Assembly: GCA_016180815.1 (NCBI GenBank) | Contig: JACPAN010000018.1 | Coordinates: 1 to 51,075 of the forward strand | DNA length: 51,075 nt | Reading direction: 5' to 3' | DNA from: Elusimicrobiota bacterium | GTDB taxonomy: Bacteria; Elusimicrobiota; Elusimicrobia; JACQPE01 | Notes under the pieces: model-generated | What the model was told of the DNA's origin: nothing | Databases searched by the model: none | What the model saw: the letters and a program-made list of their open reading frames with translations, nothing else | Shown here: positions 26,901 to 34,516 of the stretch, one piece after another | How positions within the stretch are numbered: the first letter of the stretch is position 1 | Layout: each line of letters opens with the position of its first letter | Made by a program: the position numbers and the translations under genes

Positions 26901-27373
26901 TCGGCGCGTTTGGCCGTCAAATTTCCTTCGCTGTCGGTAAAAAACAAACGATGCTCGGGCGTGCAAACTAATTTGCCGAAAGGAATGCGAATTTCGATTA
27001 ATTCTTCCGGCGCCGGATGCGACCAAACTTTAGCCTGATGCGGAACGATTCTAAGGCTTTGGGGATCAAGAGCCAAAACAGTACAAACGTCGCCCAATGA
27101 ATCGGCTCTGACGGACCGCCCGTCCGCCAATTGAATCAATGTATCCGCGCTTAAACAGTGCCCCAGGGCGCATGAGCCGGCCACCGGGCGCTCGCTCAAG
27201 CGCTGCTCAAGGCCGGAAATCTTGCCGACGACGCGGACAATATCTAGTTTGCCGTTGGGAGAAAAAACGCAGATGCCCGCTGAATCATAGCCCCGGTACT
27301 CAAGACGCTTAAGACCCTCCAGAAGAATCGGGCCGGCTTGACGTTTGCCTAAATAACCGACAATGCCGCACAT
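23987..27373 (-). CDS. glmS: Glutamine-fructose-6-phosphate aminotransferase interrupted by an intein
   Basis: 1128 codons, about 500 more than a normal GlmS. Residues 1-72 begin MCGIVGYLGKRQAGPILLEG with the nucleophile Cys2. Residues 73-574 are an intein with homing endonuclease. Residue 575 onward resumes at SRWATHGRPSEENAHPH, followed by VHNGIIENYLELKEEL, two SIS domains (LACGTAFHAGLIGEY, the SQSGETADTIAALR phosphate loop) and the terminal NLAKSVTVE. After splicing the protein is 626 residues. It makes glucosamine-6-phosphate, the entry to peptidoglycan and lipid A. Splicing is required, since the insertion splits the glutamine-binding loop. It lies 7 bases past pdxJ. Confidence 0.95.
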   Translation of the reverse strand: MCGIVGYLGKRQAGPILLEGLKRLEYRGYDSAGICVFSPNGKLDIVRVVGKISGLEQRLSERPVAGSCALGHCLSADTLIQLADGRSVRADSLGDVCTVLALDPQSLRIVPHQAKVWSHPAPEELIEIRIPFGKLVCTPEHRLFFTDSEGNLTAKRAEEIEPGDILLHARSWDCEGAPIKFQPVPLSRYYRLGPLSRGIIKEALLHHGGGRRVAEMAGVSTSMMEHIRDESRNVAEPLLNQLKESLGLNLPDAEPVDSRHGSFVHLPQSSEPGVMQFIGYLMGDGHIGRRGLRFKDPDGDTLEVYRNLAQKHFNVRGRIASIPQVKAYLLEMNSFGLAQWMRVNVAQRRSELMEKAGGLPGDHLAGLLRGLFDAEGYVARSAGQIGLTMINLELVRQIQGWLLRFGILTSLRESQPDRSHRRPSTSMTLLISRRDSFVAFRDAIGFSSYRKCRQLDHALKGKRNGFYLSSWAVPIKKPIIKTKMLDAGIKKSALRPFDGEGRLSDGQVEKFIEAFKNEPQARETIGRMRRFLAADVRHQEVVSVRRISSNGKPVYDLEVEEFENFFANGILSHNSRWATHGRPSEENAHPHTDCSGETVLVHNGIIENYLELKEELLKRKHAFRSETDTEVLAHLFEEEMPKKEGVNVSDRDVLKAVGRVLKKLRGAYALVVMSKSWGRRIVGIRKDCPLVVGVGQGRDESFLASDIPALLPFTKKVVFVEDNEVVLLAEHQPPKIFSASGAPVRRAPQDVPWDPLMAEKGGFKHFMLKEIHEGPRSFEDTLRARAYDENLDSLLQEVSLTKARVRSLRRVQFLACGTAFHAGLIGEYLFEKWAGLPARAEIASEFRYASRNVEPGTLAVAISQSGETADTIAALRLAAQTKGVATTGIINQIGSTLTRQVKGTLYTRCGPEIGVASTKAFMAQLASLYLLALGFGRVRGTLSAKAFRALTHDLLELPNKLRSAISHLDPAVAELAREFQEAKGFLYLGRHMMYPIALEGALKLKEISYIHAEGYAAGEMKHGPIALIDKDMPVFSFCPKNSSVYEKTRSNLEEAKARGARILAVITQGDHGLDKLSHRNLAVAGAGHEFFEPVLAVAAAQLFAYHVANLKGLDVDQPRNLAKSVTVE
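25652..27157 (-). mobile_element. Intein with LAGLIDADG homing endonuclease in GlmS
   Basis: 502 residues between His72 and Ser575 of the precursor. Block A starts at Cys73 (CLSADTLIQLADGR). Block B is VCTPEHRLFF, with the TxxH motif. The endonuclease has two dodecapeptides, FIGYLMGDGHIG and LLRGLFDAEGYV, each with the acidic residue. Blocks F and G are VYDLEVEEFENFFA and NGILSHN, so the penultimate His, final Asn and following Ser are all present. Both splicing and DNA cleavage therefore look intact. Methanococcus jannaschii carries an intein in the same enzyme. Confidence 0.95.
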
Positions 27374-27380
27374 GCGGCCG

Positions 27381-28133
27381 TCAGGCCTCCAATGTCAGAG
27401 GATTCTCAGAGCCGGTGCGGATGGCTTCCAAGATGTCTTCCACGGCCGTGGGCAAGCCCACAAACAAGCTCCTGGCCACCAAAGCAAACCCTACGTTGAT
27501 TTGCTGCACCTCATAAACCTGAGCGACTTCAGCCACATGATCGCAGTCCAAGCCATGGCCGACATGAAGACCGAGTTCCAATTCGCGCACCAAACGTCCC
27601 GCGATATGCAGGTCCTCAAGAGCCGACTGGCGGCGGGCTTTGGAGGAGGCTTTGATATAGGTCCGGGCGTTGAGTTCGATCAAATCAGCGCCCAGGCGTT
27701 TGCCTAGACGGATATCCACGGCATTGGACTCAAGGAGAAGGCCGACTTTAACGCCTTTTTTCTTGACGCTTTCGATCGCCTTGCCCACCTCTTTTTGCAC
27801 CTCATTTTTCTGAATCTCAAAGCCTCTGGTCTCTTCGCCGGATTTTTCCGGTGAAAAAACAACGACAGCCGGAGACAATCTGGCCGCGGCCGGAACCAAA
27901 CCCGGATCAGGAGCCAAATGAAGCTGCAAAGAAAGCTTGGTTTGGCGCTTTAAATCCGCGATGTCTTTTTCCGTCAGCGGTTTTTTCTCCGGCCGCAAAT
28001 GAGCCAACAAAACATGGACGCCGGCCTTGGACAGCTCATTGGCCACGTCGGACAATTCAGGAGTGTCTTCTCCCCCCGCTTCCCTTAATTGGGCGAAATA
28101 ATCAAGGCAGACCCCGAGTTTTGCCGTAGCCAT
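27381..28133 (-). CDS. pdxJ: Divergent PdxJ-like protein (pyridoxine 5'-phosphate synthase family)
   Basis: 250 residues with a PdxJ outline: LGVCLDYFAQLREAG, LAHLRPEKKPLTEKD, LSPAVVVFSPEKS, LGADLIELNARTY, LGLHVGHGLDCDHV and a C-terminal INVGFALVARSLFVGLPTAV. Compared with the Escherichia coli enzyme, several active-site positions differ: VNIDH is VCLDY, DRRHI is EKKPL, and the Glu in NLEMA is not kept. The catalytic HLR and GHGL remain. It may be a lineage version of PdxJ or a relative with altered chemistry. It has an AAAGGAG ribosome site and a 46-base gap after glmM. Confidence 0.72.
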   Translation of the reverse strand: MATAKLGVCLDYFAQLREAGGEDTPELSDVANELSKAGVHVLLAHLRPEKKPLTEKDIADLKRQTKLSLQLHLAPDPGLVPAAARLSPAVVVFSPEKSGEETRGFEIQKNEVQKEVGKAIESVKKKGVKVGLLLESNAVDIRLGKRLGADLIELNARTYIKASSKARRQSALEDLHIAGRLVRELELGLHVGHGLDCDHVAEVAQVYEVQQINVGFALVARSLFVGLPTAVEDILEAIRTGSENPLTLEA

Positions 28134-28179
28134 AATCCGCTCCTTTTATACCGATTAGACGCTTAAAACTGAAACAACC

Positions 28180-29589
28180 CTATTCTATCGCTTTTAAGTA
28201 CGCCTGCTTTAAAGATTCGGCCATTGTTTTTAAGCCGGATAAACGCATTTCTCCTTCCAACAAAATGCGCAAGACAGGCTCTGTCCCCGAATAACGGACT
28301 AAAACGCGCCCCTTATGATCCAACGCCTTGCTCACGAGGCCCAATTCCTTGAGGAAAACCGGCAAACTTTCCAGCGGCGGCTTCTCGGCAGGGGAAGGAA
28401 CTTGAAGGCCGGCTTGAGGCATCAATGGAAACCGCGCGAATAACTTGGACGCCGGCCGCCCGGACTCAAGAAGCATTTGAACGATCATCATGGCGCCCAG
28501 ACAGCCGTCCGCGCTCGGCAACACGAACGGCCAAATAAAATGCCCGGAATTTTCCCCGCCGAATCCCAGCGCCGCCTCCTGCAGAGCTTCCAACACCCAA
28601 CGATCCCCGACCTTTGTTTCAATAACGCCGACGCCGTTTTTTTCAAGAAAATGCCTTAACGCAAAATTGGACACCTGCGTCGTCACCAACGCATCGGAGC
28701 CTTTTTCTCTCAAACGCCGCCGCTCAAGGGCCACGGTCGCCAGCACCCACTCGCCGGGCAACGCCCGGCCCCGCTCATCAACCACCACCAAACGATCGCC
28801 GTCTCCGTCCAAAGCGAAGCCGATATCCGCCCGTTTTTTGAGCACCATACTCGCTAATCGTTGAGGGTGCAACGCCCCGCAATCAACATTGATATTGCGG
28901 CCGTTCGGCTGAACCCCCAAGACATGGACCACGGCGCCTAATTCCCGAAGAAGATCAGGCAAAACTTGCGCGGCCGCGCCATGAGCCGCGTCCACGACCA
29001 CGGTCAACCCGCGAAAATCAAGATACGCGGCCAAGCGGGACTTTAAAAAATCCATATAGCGGCGCCGGGCCCAATCAGGACGCAAGGCGCCGGACAACAG
29101 GCTGGAGCCCGGCGGCGCGCGGCGTTTGCGCGCCGGCGAAGCGCGGCGTTTAAGGGCGCCGCCGAGCAATTGTTTTTCGATATCGCGCTCCCAATCCTCT
29201 GGGATTTTCTGGCCTCTGGGGCCGAAAAATTTAAGGCCGTTGTATTCAGGCGGATTGTGACTGGCGGAAATGACGCAACCCAGCGCCGCGTTTAATCCGG
29301 CCACAAGATAAGCGATGGCCGGAGTCGGCAAAATCCCCAAATCATGGGGGATAAACCCGGCTTCTTGAAAACTGCGAGCCACAAGGCCGTTGAGAACCCG
29401 GCCGCTGGCTCGCGTATCCCGGGCAATCACCAGCATGCGCTCCCTTGACGGCGGGAGAACCGACGGCCGCCGGTCGAGAAGTCCGCTGAAGGCCGGGCCT
29501 AAACGGACTAAAACATCGTTGATTAAAGGAAATTGGCCGGGACGGCCGCGGATGCCGTCCGTGCCGAAAATGCTCAGGGTGTCGGCCAT
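28180..29589 (-). CDS. glmM: Phosphoglucosamine mutase
   Basis: 469 residues. LSIFGTDGIRGRPGQFPLIN opens the protein; the phosphoserine loop is CVISASHNPPEYNGLKFFGP (Ser110); the metal loop is LDGDGDRLVVVD; sugar binding is GFGGENSGHFIW; and the phosphate loop is VRYSGTEPVLRILLEGE. It converts glucosamine-6-phosphate to glucosamine-1-phosphate, the step after GlmS. About 16 residues rich in Arg and Lys at 146-162 (KRRASPARKRRAPPGS) are an uncommon insert. The glmM, cdaA pairing is conserved widely and can link cell-wall precursor supply to cyclic-di-AMP. Confidence 0.95.
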   Translation of the reverse strand: MADTLSIFGTDGIRGRPGQFPLINDVLVRLGPAFSGLLDRRPSVLPPSRERMLVIARDTRASGRVLNGLVARSFQEAGFIPHDLGILPTPAIAYLVAGLNAALGCVISASHNPPEYNGLKFFGPRGQKIPEDWERDIEKQLLGGALKRRASPARKRRAPPGSSLLSGALRPDWARRRYMDFLKSRLAAYLDFRGLTVVVDAAHGAAAQVLPDLLRELGAVVHVLGVQPNGRNINVDCGALHPQRLASMVLKKRADIGFALDGDGDRLVVVDERGRALPGEWVLATVALERRRLREKGSDALVTTQVSNFALRHFLEKNGVGVIETKVGDRWVLEALQEAALGFGGENSGHFIWPFVLPSADGCLGAMMIVQMLLESGRPASKLFARFPLMPQAGLQVPSPAEKPPLESLPVFLKELGLVSKALDHKGRVLVRYSGTEPVLRILLEGEMRLSGLKTMAESLKQAYLKAIE

Positions 29590-29592
29590 GAC

Positions 29593-30408
29593 CTAGGTGT
29601 TTCTGCGGCCGCCGGCGGTCTGGGACTCGATGGCGCGCAAAAGGCTTTTTTTGGCTTTGTTCTGATAAAGAATGCGCAGTTCATCGAAAAGCTGATTGAC
29701 GTCAACCTCTGGATCTAGACGGCCGTTCCTGGCCACGGCGGTTTGCCCGGTCTGCTCCGAAACCACGATCACGATGGCATCGGAAACCTCGGCCAAGCCC
29801 ACGGCCGCATGATGCCTGACGCCATAGGCCTTGGAAACCTCGGCGCTGCTGGTCACCGGCAAGATACATTTGGCGGCCAGCAAGCGTCCGTCCGTCGACA
29901 CGATGATCGCGCCGTCATGCAGCGGCGAAGGCGGCTGAAAAATGGCGACCAACAGCTCTTTGGTGATGCGGCTGTCGATGGAAATGCCGGTATTGATATA
30001 GTTTTTAAGCCCGATTTCCTGCTCCAGAACGATCAAGGTCCCGATTTTTCTTGCGGAAAAATCGTCCACCGCTTTTTTAATTTGCGTCAGGAAATCGACT
30101 TGTTCCGAAAACAAAACCTTGGCCACCAGCGGACTTTTGCCCAAATCAGCCAAAGCATCTCTGATCTCCGGTTGGAAAACCACCACCAACAGCAAAATGC
30201 CGGCGAGCCAAAATTGATCGAGCAGCCAGCTGGTCACGGTGAGATTGAGCATACGCACCATATAGGTCAAAAACATGAGCACAAGCAAACCGATCGCCAC
30301 TTGCATTGATTTGGTCCCGCGAATGAGCACGATGACCCGGTAAAGGAGAAAACTGGCCAAGCAAAGATCGATAAAAATGCGGATGATCTCGGCCCAACGA
30401 GGACTCAT
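29593..30408 (-). CDS. cdaA: Diadenylate cyclase (cyclic-di-AMP synthase)
   Basis: 271 residues from ATG at 30406-30408, overlapping the folP end; a longer reading lies inside folP. Three membrane helices (about 8-29, 35-52 and 60-78) precede the DAC domain. The catalytic motifs are LHDGAIIVSTDGRLLAAKCI (DGA) and VRHHAAVGLAEVSDAIVIVV. The latter reads RHHAA where most family members have RHRAA. The enzyme makes cyclic-di-AMP from two ATP. The usual partner gene ybbR (cdaR) is not next to it. It sits between folP and glmM. Confidence 0.9.
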   Translation of the reverse strand: MSPRWAEIIRIFIDLCLASFLLYRVIVLIRGTKSMQVAIGLLVLMFLTYMVRMLNLTVTSWLLDQFWLAGILLLVVVFQPEIRDALADLGKSPLVAKVLFSEQVDFLTQIKKAVDDFSARKIGTLIVLEQEIGLKNYINTGISIDSRITKELLVAIFQPPSPLHDGAIIVSTDGRLLAAKCILPVTSSAEVSKAYGVRHHAAVGLAEVSDAIVIVVSEQTGQTAVARNGRLDPEVDVNQLFDELRILYQNKAKKSLLRAIESQTAGGRRNT

Positions 30409-31286
30409 CAGCCGGCCATCGCGGCCCAAACGCCGAGCGCGCGCCGCGTGGCGCACACATCATGAACCCGAAGGTAATCCACGTTGTGATCCGCACACCA
30501 TAAAGCCGCGGCCAATGAGCCTTCCAAACGGTCCTGGGGGCCCGCGCCGTTTAAAATCAGCCCGATGAAAGATTTACGCGAAGCGCCGATTAACACCGGC
30601 CGGCCTAGGCGCCGCTTCATTTCACTGAGATGACGCAACAAACGCAGGTTATGATCGAGCGTTTTGCCGAAGCCAATGCCCGGGTCCAAGATGACGCGAT
30701 CAAGGCTGACGCCGTTGTCCTGAACAAAACGCAGGCGCTCTTCGAAAAACGCCTCGACCTCGCCGACGACATCGTCATAACGGGGATCGGCCTGCATGGT
30801 CGCGGGGTCGCCCCGCATGTGCATCAACACGATGTTGACGCCGGGGCGTCGGTGCAGCGCGTCCAGCATCCCGTCGGGTTCGTGACGCAAAGCGGAAATA
30901 TCGTTGATGACGCCGGCGCCGCTGTCCACCGCCAAGGAAGCGACTGCGGCTTTCATCGTGTCAATGGACACCGCCAAACCGGCGGGCAAAGTCGAACGCC
31001 GCTCGTGAAACCGCCGGAGCAGCCCGCTCACGCGGCGCAATTCCTCGTCTTGGCCGACGCGCCCGGAACCCGGACGCGACGATTCGCCGCCGATATCGAT
31101 TAAATCCGCGCCTTCCCGGACCATCTCCTCAAAACGCGCCCAAGCGGATTCCCCCGTATAGCGGCCGCCGTCGAAAAAAGAATCGGGGGTAACGTTTAAA
31201 ACCCCCATGATTTTAGGCAGGGACCGGGGATGGCCGGCGGCCGAAGGCAACGAATCGATCGACGGGACGTCAGCAGCTTTTTTCAT
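30408..31286 (-). CDS. folP: Dihydropteroate synthase
   Basis: 292 residues. MGVLNVTPDSFFDGGRY (pterin and phosphate binding), LIDIGGESSRPGSGRV, VINDISALRHEPDG, MHMRGDPATMQADPRYDD, DPGIGFGKTLDHNLRLLRHL and IGASRKSFIG are all in place. It joins dihydropterin diphosphate to para-aminobenzoate for folate synthesis. It lies 6 bases downstream of ftsH. The first 25 residues before MGVLNV are not conserved, so the start could be later. Confidence 0.96.
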   Translation of the reverse strand: MKKAADVPSIDSLPSAAGHPRSLPKIMGVLNVTPDSFFDGGRYTGESAWARFEEMVREGADLIDIGGESSRPGSGRVGQDEELRRVSGLLRRFHERRSTLPAGLAVSIDTMKAAVASLAVDSGAGVINDISALRHEPDGMLDALHRRPGVNIVLMHMRGDPATMQADPRYDDVVGEVEAFFEERLRFVQDNGVSLDRVILDPGIGFGKTLDHNLRLLRHLSEMKRRLGRPVLIGASRKSFIGLILNGAGPQDRLEGSLAAALWCADHNVDYLRVHDVCATRRALGVWAAMAG

Positions 31287-31292
31287 CCGCGG

Positions 31293-33122
31293 CTAAGCGG
31301 TTTGCGGCAGAAGCTGGGGTGCGACGGAACGTATCAAATCCTCGACTTCGCGGCCGTCTAACGCCTCTTTTTCGATCAGTTTTGAAGCCAGGGTGTCCAA
31401 AGCCACGCGGCCGAGCTCAAGGATTTTCCTGGCACGGGAGCGGGCTTGTTCGATTAGTCCGCGGACCTCCGCGTCGATTTTTTCAGCGGTTTGATCGGAA
31501 TACTGATGCGAACGAACCAAATCACGGCCCAAAAAAACTTCTTCGTTTTGTTTGCGATACGTCACCGGGCCCAAATTCTCGCTCATGCCGAATTCGGTCA
31601 CCATGCGCTGGGCGAAGCTGGTGGCTTTCATCAAATCATCCTGGGCCCCTGTGGTGACCTCCCCGAAAATCAACTCTTCGGCGCAACGCCCGCCCAAAAG
31701 AACGGCCAAACGATTGAGCAGCTCCGTCTTAGTCGTCAAATACCGGTCCTCGGACGGCAATTGAAGCGTGTACCCCAAAGCAGGACCACGCGGAATAATG
31801 GAGACCTTGTGCACGGGGTCGGCGCCGGGAAGACTTTTGGCCACCAGAGTGTGTCCGGCCTCATGATAAGCGATGACTTTCTTTTCTTTATCCGAGATCA
31901 AACGGGACTTTCGCTGAGGCCCGGCCAGCACGCGCTCAATCGCCTCTTCCAATTCAGTCATCTCCACGGCCTGCTTATCGCGCCGGGCCGCCAACAAGGC
32001 GGCCTCGTTGATGACATTGGCCAAATCCGAACCCACGAAGCCCGGGGACCTCTGGGCAATGACTTTAAAATCCACGTCCGCATTAAATTTCACGGTTTTA
32101 GCATGAACCTTAAGGATATCCTCTCTGCCCTTTAAATCCGGGGCCGGGATATTGACGTGCCTGTCGAATCGGCCCGGGCGAAGCAGCGCCGGATCGATCA
32201 CATCCGGCCTGTTCGTGGCCGCGATCAACACCAGACCCTCTTTGGTATCGAATCCATCCAATTCCACCAACAGCTGGTTCAACGTCTGCTCTCGTTCGTC
32301 GTGGCCGCCCCCGATGCCCGCGAAGCGATAGCGTCCGACGGCGTCCAATTCATCGACAAAAATGACGGCTGGGGCGGTTTTTCTGGCCTGCTCAAAAAGA
32401 TCGCGCACGCGCGCCGCGCCTACGCCTACGAACATTTCCACAAATTCGCTGCCTGAAGACGTGTAGAAAGGAACCCCTGCTTCGCCGGCCACGGCCTTAG
32501 CCAGAAGCGTCTTGCCCGTGCCCGGCGCCCCATAGAGCATGACCCCCTTCGGGATTTTTCCGCCCAGGCGTTGGAATTTTTGAGGATTTTTTAAAAATTC
32601 GACGATCTCAATCAATTCTTCCTTGGCCTCATCGCAGCCCGCCACGTCGACAAACGTAATTTTCTGCTTTTTATTGGCGTTGGCCAGCTTGGCCTTGCTG
32701 CGGCCGAAAGATAAGGCCTGGCGGCCGCCCATTTGCATTTGGCGCGTCATAATAAACCACCACACGCCGAAAAAGAAAATAATCCAACCGAAATTGATCA
32801 AAATCGCGGTCAACCAACTGCGCTCGGGTTCGCCTTCGAAGCTTTTAACCTCGGCTTCCTGCATGGCTTCCACCAGCTTGGGATCGGGCAACGGAATGGT
32901 GCGAAACGCCTTGAGTTTGCCTTCGTTGTCCTTGTAATAGCCGCGGATTAAGTCGTTTCGAACAACGACGTTTTCGATTCTCTTGTCGCTGAGCAGACGC
33001 TTGAATTCCGAATACGCCACAGGCTCTTCCGTGGAAAATTTTTGGAACGCGTGCACCAGGAAATAAATAAAAACCAGAGCCAAGACCCAGAGGGCCAATT
33101 GACGGCCGGATTTATTGTCCAT
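31293..33122 (-). CDS. ftsH: ATP-dependent zinc metalloprotease FtsH
   Basis: 609 residues. A first membrane helix (about 9-25), a periplasmic domain, a second helix (about 105-122), then the AAA domain with Walker [20 protein letters not shown], Walker [12 protein letters not shown] and SRH region [12 protein letters not shown], and the M41 protease domain with [13 protein letters not shown] (HExxH) and the third metal ligand region. It degrades membrane and short-lived cytosolic proteins. An AGGAGG ribosome site lies 4 bases before the ATG, right after the hpt stop. Confidence 0.98.
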   Translation of the reverse strand: MDNKSGRQLALWVLALVFIYFLVHAFQKFSTEEPVAYSEFKRLLSDKRIENVVVRNDLIRGYYKDNEGKLKAFRTIPLPDPKLVEAMQEAEVKSFEGEPERSWLTAILINFGWIIFFFGVWWFIMTRQMQMGGRQALSFGRSKAKLANANKKQKITFVDVAGCDEAKEELIEIVEFLKNPQKFQRLGGKIPKGVMLYGAPGTGKTLLAKAVAGEAGVPFYTSSGSEFVEMFVGVGAARVRDLFEQARKTAPAVIFVDELDAVGRYRFAGIGGGHDEREQTLNQLLVELDGFDTKEGLVLIAATNRPDVIDPALLRPGRFDRHVNIPAPDLKGREDILKVHAKTVKFNADVDFKVIAQRSPGFVGSDLANVINEAALLAARRDKQAVEMTELEEAIERVLAGPQRKSRLISDKEKKVIAYHEAGHTLVAKSLPGADPVHKVSIIPRGPALGYTLQLPSEDRYLTTKTELLNRLAVLLGGRCAEELIFGEVTTGAQDDLMKATSFAQRMVTEFGMSENLGPVTYRKQNEEVFLGRDLVRSHQYSDQTAEKIDAEVRGLIEQARSRARKILELGRVALDTLASKLIEKEALDGREVEDLIRSVAPQLLPQTA

Positions 33123-33131
33123 GTAACCTCC

Positions 33132-33707
33132 TTAAGGCTCCAGCCGCTCGCTTTTTAAAACGCCGATATAGGGCAGTTCGCGAAACCGCTCGTTGTAATC
33201 AAGACCGTACCCCACCACAAAACGATCGGGGACCGTAAAGCCCGTGTAACGCACCGGCACGAAAACTTTGCGGCGCTGGGGCTTGTCGAGCAAAACGCCC
33301 ACTTCCAAGCTCCTTGGTTCCCTGCTTAAAAGATGCTTTCTGGCGAAGGCGAGCGAAAAACCGGTGTCCACAATATCATCGATGAGCAAAACGTCGCAAT
33401 CCCGGACATCGGCCTTGATGTCGAAATTGAGTTTGACCATGCCGGTGGTGCTTTCCCCGGCATACGACGATACGCTTAAAAAATCGAGTTCTAAAGGAAC
33501 TTTGATCTGGCGCACGAGATCCCCCAAAAAAACAATGCATCCTTTGAGGATGCCGATCACAACCAAATTTTTGCCCTGGTAATCTGCGCTGATTTTTTTG
33601 GCCAATGCGGAAACGCGCTTGGCGATTTGCTCCGGGGTGAACAAAACCTCGCTCACGCCCCGAGGGGCGGGCATTCTTTTGGCTCTGGTTTTTGTGGTTG
33701 TGGCCAT
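33132..33707 (-). CDS. hpt: Hypoxanthine phosphoribosyltransferase
   Basis: 191 residues. The PRPP-binding loop is VLLIDDIVDTGFSLAFARK, preceded by LEVGV-type strands and LKGCIVFLGDLVRQI, with PDRFVVGYGLDYNERFRELP at the C-terminus for purine binding. It salvages hypoxanthine and guanine using PRPP. The tilS-hpt-ftsH order is a common bacterial arrangement and supports the name. The first 20 residues are basic and probably disordered; a later start is possible. Confidence 0.95.
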   Translation of the reverse strand: MATTTKTRAKRMPAPRGVSEVLFTPEQIAKRVSALAKKISADYQGKNLVVIGILKGCIVFLGDLVRQIKVPLELDFLSVSSYAGESTTGMVKLNFDIKADVRDCDVLLIDDIVDTGFSLAFARKHLLSREPRSLEVGVLLDKPQRRKVFVPVRYTGFTVPDRFVVGYGLDYNERFRELPYIGVLKSERLEP

Positions 33708-33724
33708 AATTAGGTCCGTTATGC

Positions 33725-34516
33725 TTATTCTACCCCTAATTTTTCGCCTAAACCAGATAGATGTTCAAGGGCCCGGGGATGGAGTTCGACCAGCTTGGGC
33801 AAAATCTCGGACCGGACCCGGCTTCGCAAAAAACGCGGGTTGTGATTCATGGGGTCACGGACATAAATGAAATCCCGGGATTCAAGGAAAGACAGGGCTT
33901 CTCTCTTGGAAACGGCCAGCATCGGACGCACCAGCAAAATACGGCCGGATGCAGACAACGGTCTTTGCTCGCGGCAGCCGCAAAGCCCGGCCAAAGACCC
34001 GCCCCTCAAAATATTGATCAACACGCTTTCCGCCTGTTCTTCAAGCGTATGAGCCGCGGCCACGCGGGTAAATCCATGGCGCCGGGCAATCAACGCGGCC
34101 GCCCGGTAACGAAGGCGCCGGGCCGCGTCTTCCAAGCTCAGCCGCCGAGTTTTGGCATAGCCGGCCACGGGAAGCCGCCGGAAATAAAAAGGAAGACCCA
34201 GGCGCCCGGCCAGGCCTTCGACCAGACGCCGCTCGCCGGGCGCTTGTTCCGGGCGCAAGGTATGATCGAAATGAGCGATCGCCAAATCAAAACGACGGCG
34301 TTGAGCCAGCATCGACAACCAATAGGCCATGGCGCTTGAGTCCGGTCCGCCGGAAACCAAAGCCAAGACCCGGTCGCCGGGTTTGATCAGGCGCACGGCC
34401 GCCGCGCGGAATTTTTTCCAGGTAACGCCCCAGAATTCCCGGGGTAATTTTGACGCCGGCGATGCTTCGGCTAGAATCCGGTGATTTTGATTGTTTTGTC
34501 CGGTTGATTGTCGCAT
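33725..34516 (-). CDS. tilS: tRNA(Ile)-lysidine synthase
   Basis: 263 residues, a short version with the N-terminal catalytic domain only or nearly so. VLALVSGGPDSSAMAYWLSM is the PP-loop ATP site, then IAHFDHTLRP, RRLRYRAAALIARRHG and VAAAHTLEEQAESVLINILRG. It attaches lysine to C34 of the tRNA that reads AUA. The C-terminal tRNA-binding domains of longer enzymes are missing. The listed start overlaps the end of the previous gene by 46 bases, and no clear ribosome site or later start codon is visible, so the first 30 residues are uncertain. Confidence 0.9.
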   Translation of the reverse strand: MRQSTGQNNQNHRILAEASPASKLPREFWGVTWKKFRAAAVRLIKPGDRVLALVSGGPDSSAMAYWLSMLAQRRRFDLAIAHFDHTLRPEQAPGERRLVEGLAGRLGLPFYFRRLPVAGYAKTRRLSLEDAARRLRYRAAALIARRHGFTRVAAAHTLEEQAESVLINILRGGSLAGLCGCREQRPLSASGRILLVRPMLAVSKREALSFLESRDFIYVRDPMNHNPRFLRSRVRSEILPKLVELHPRALEHLSGLGEKLGVE

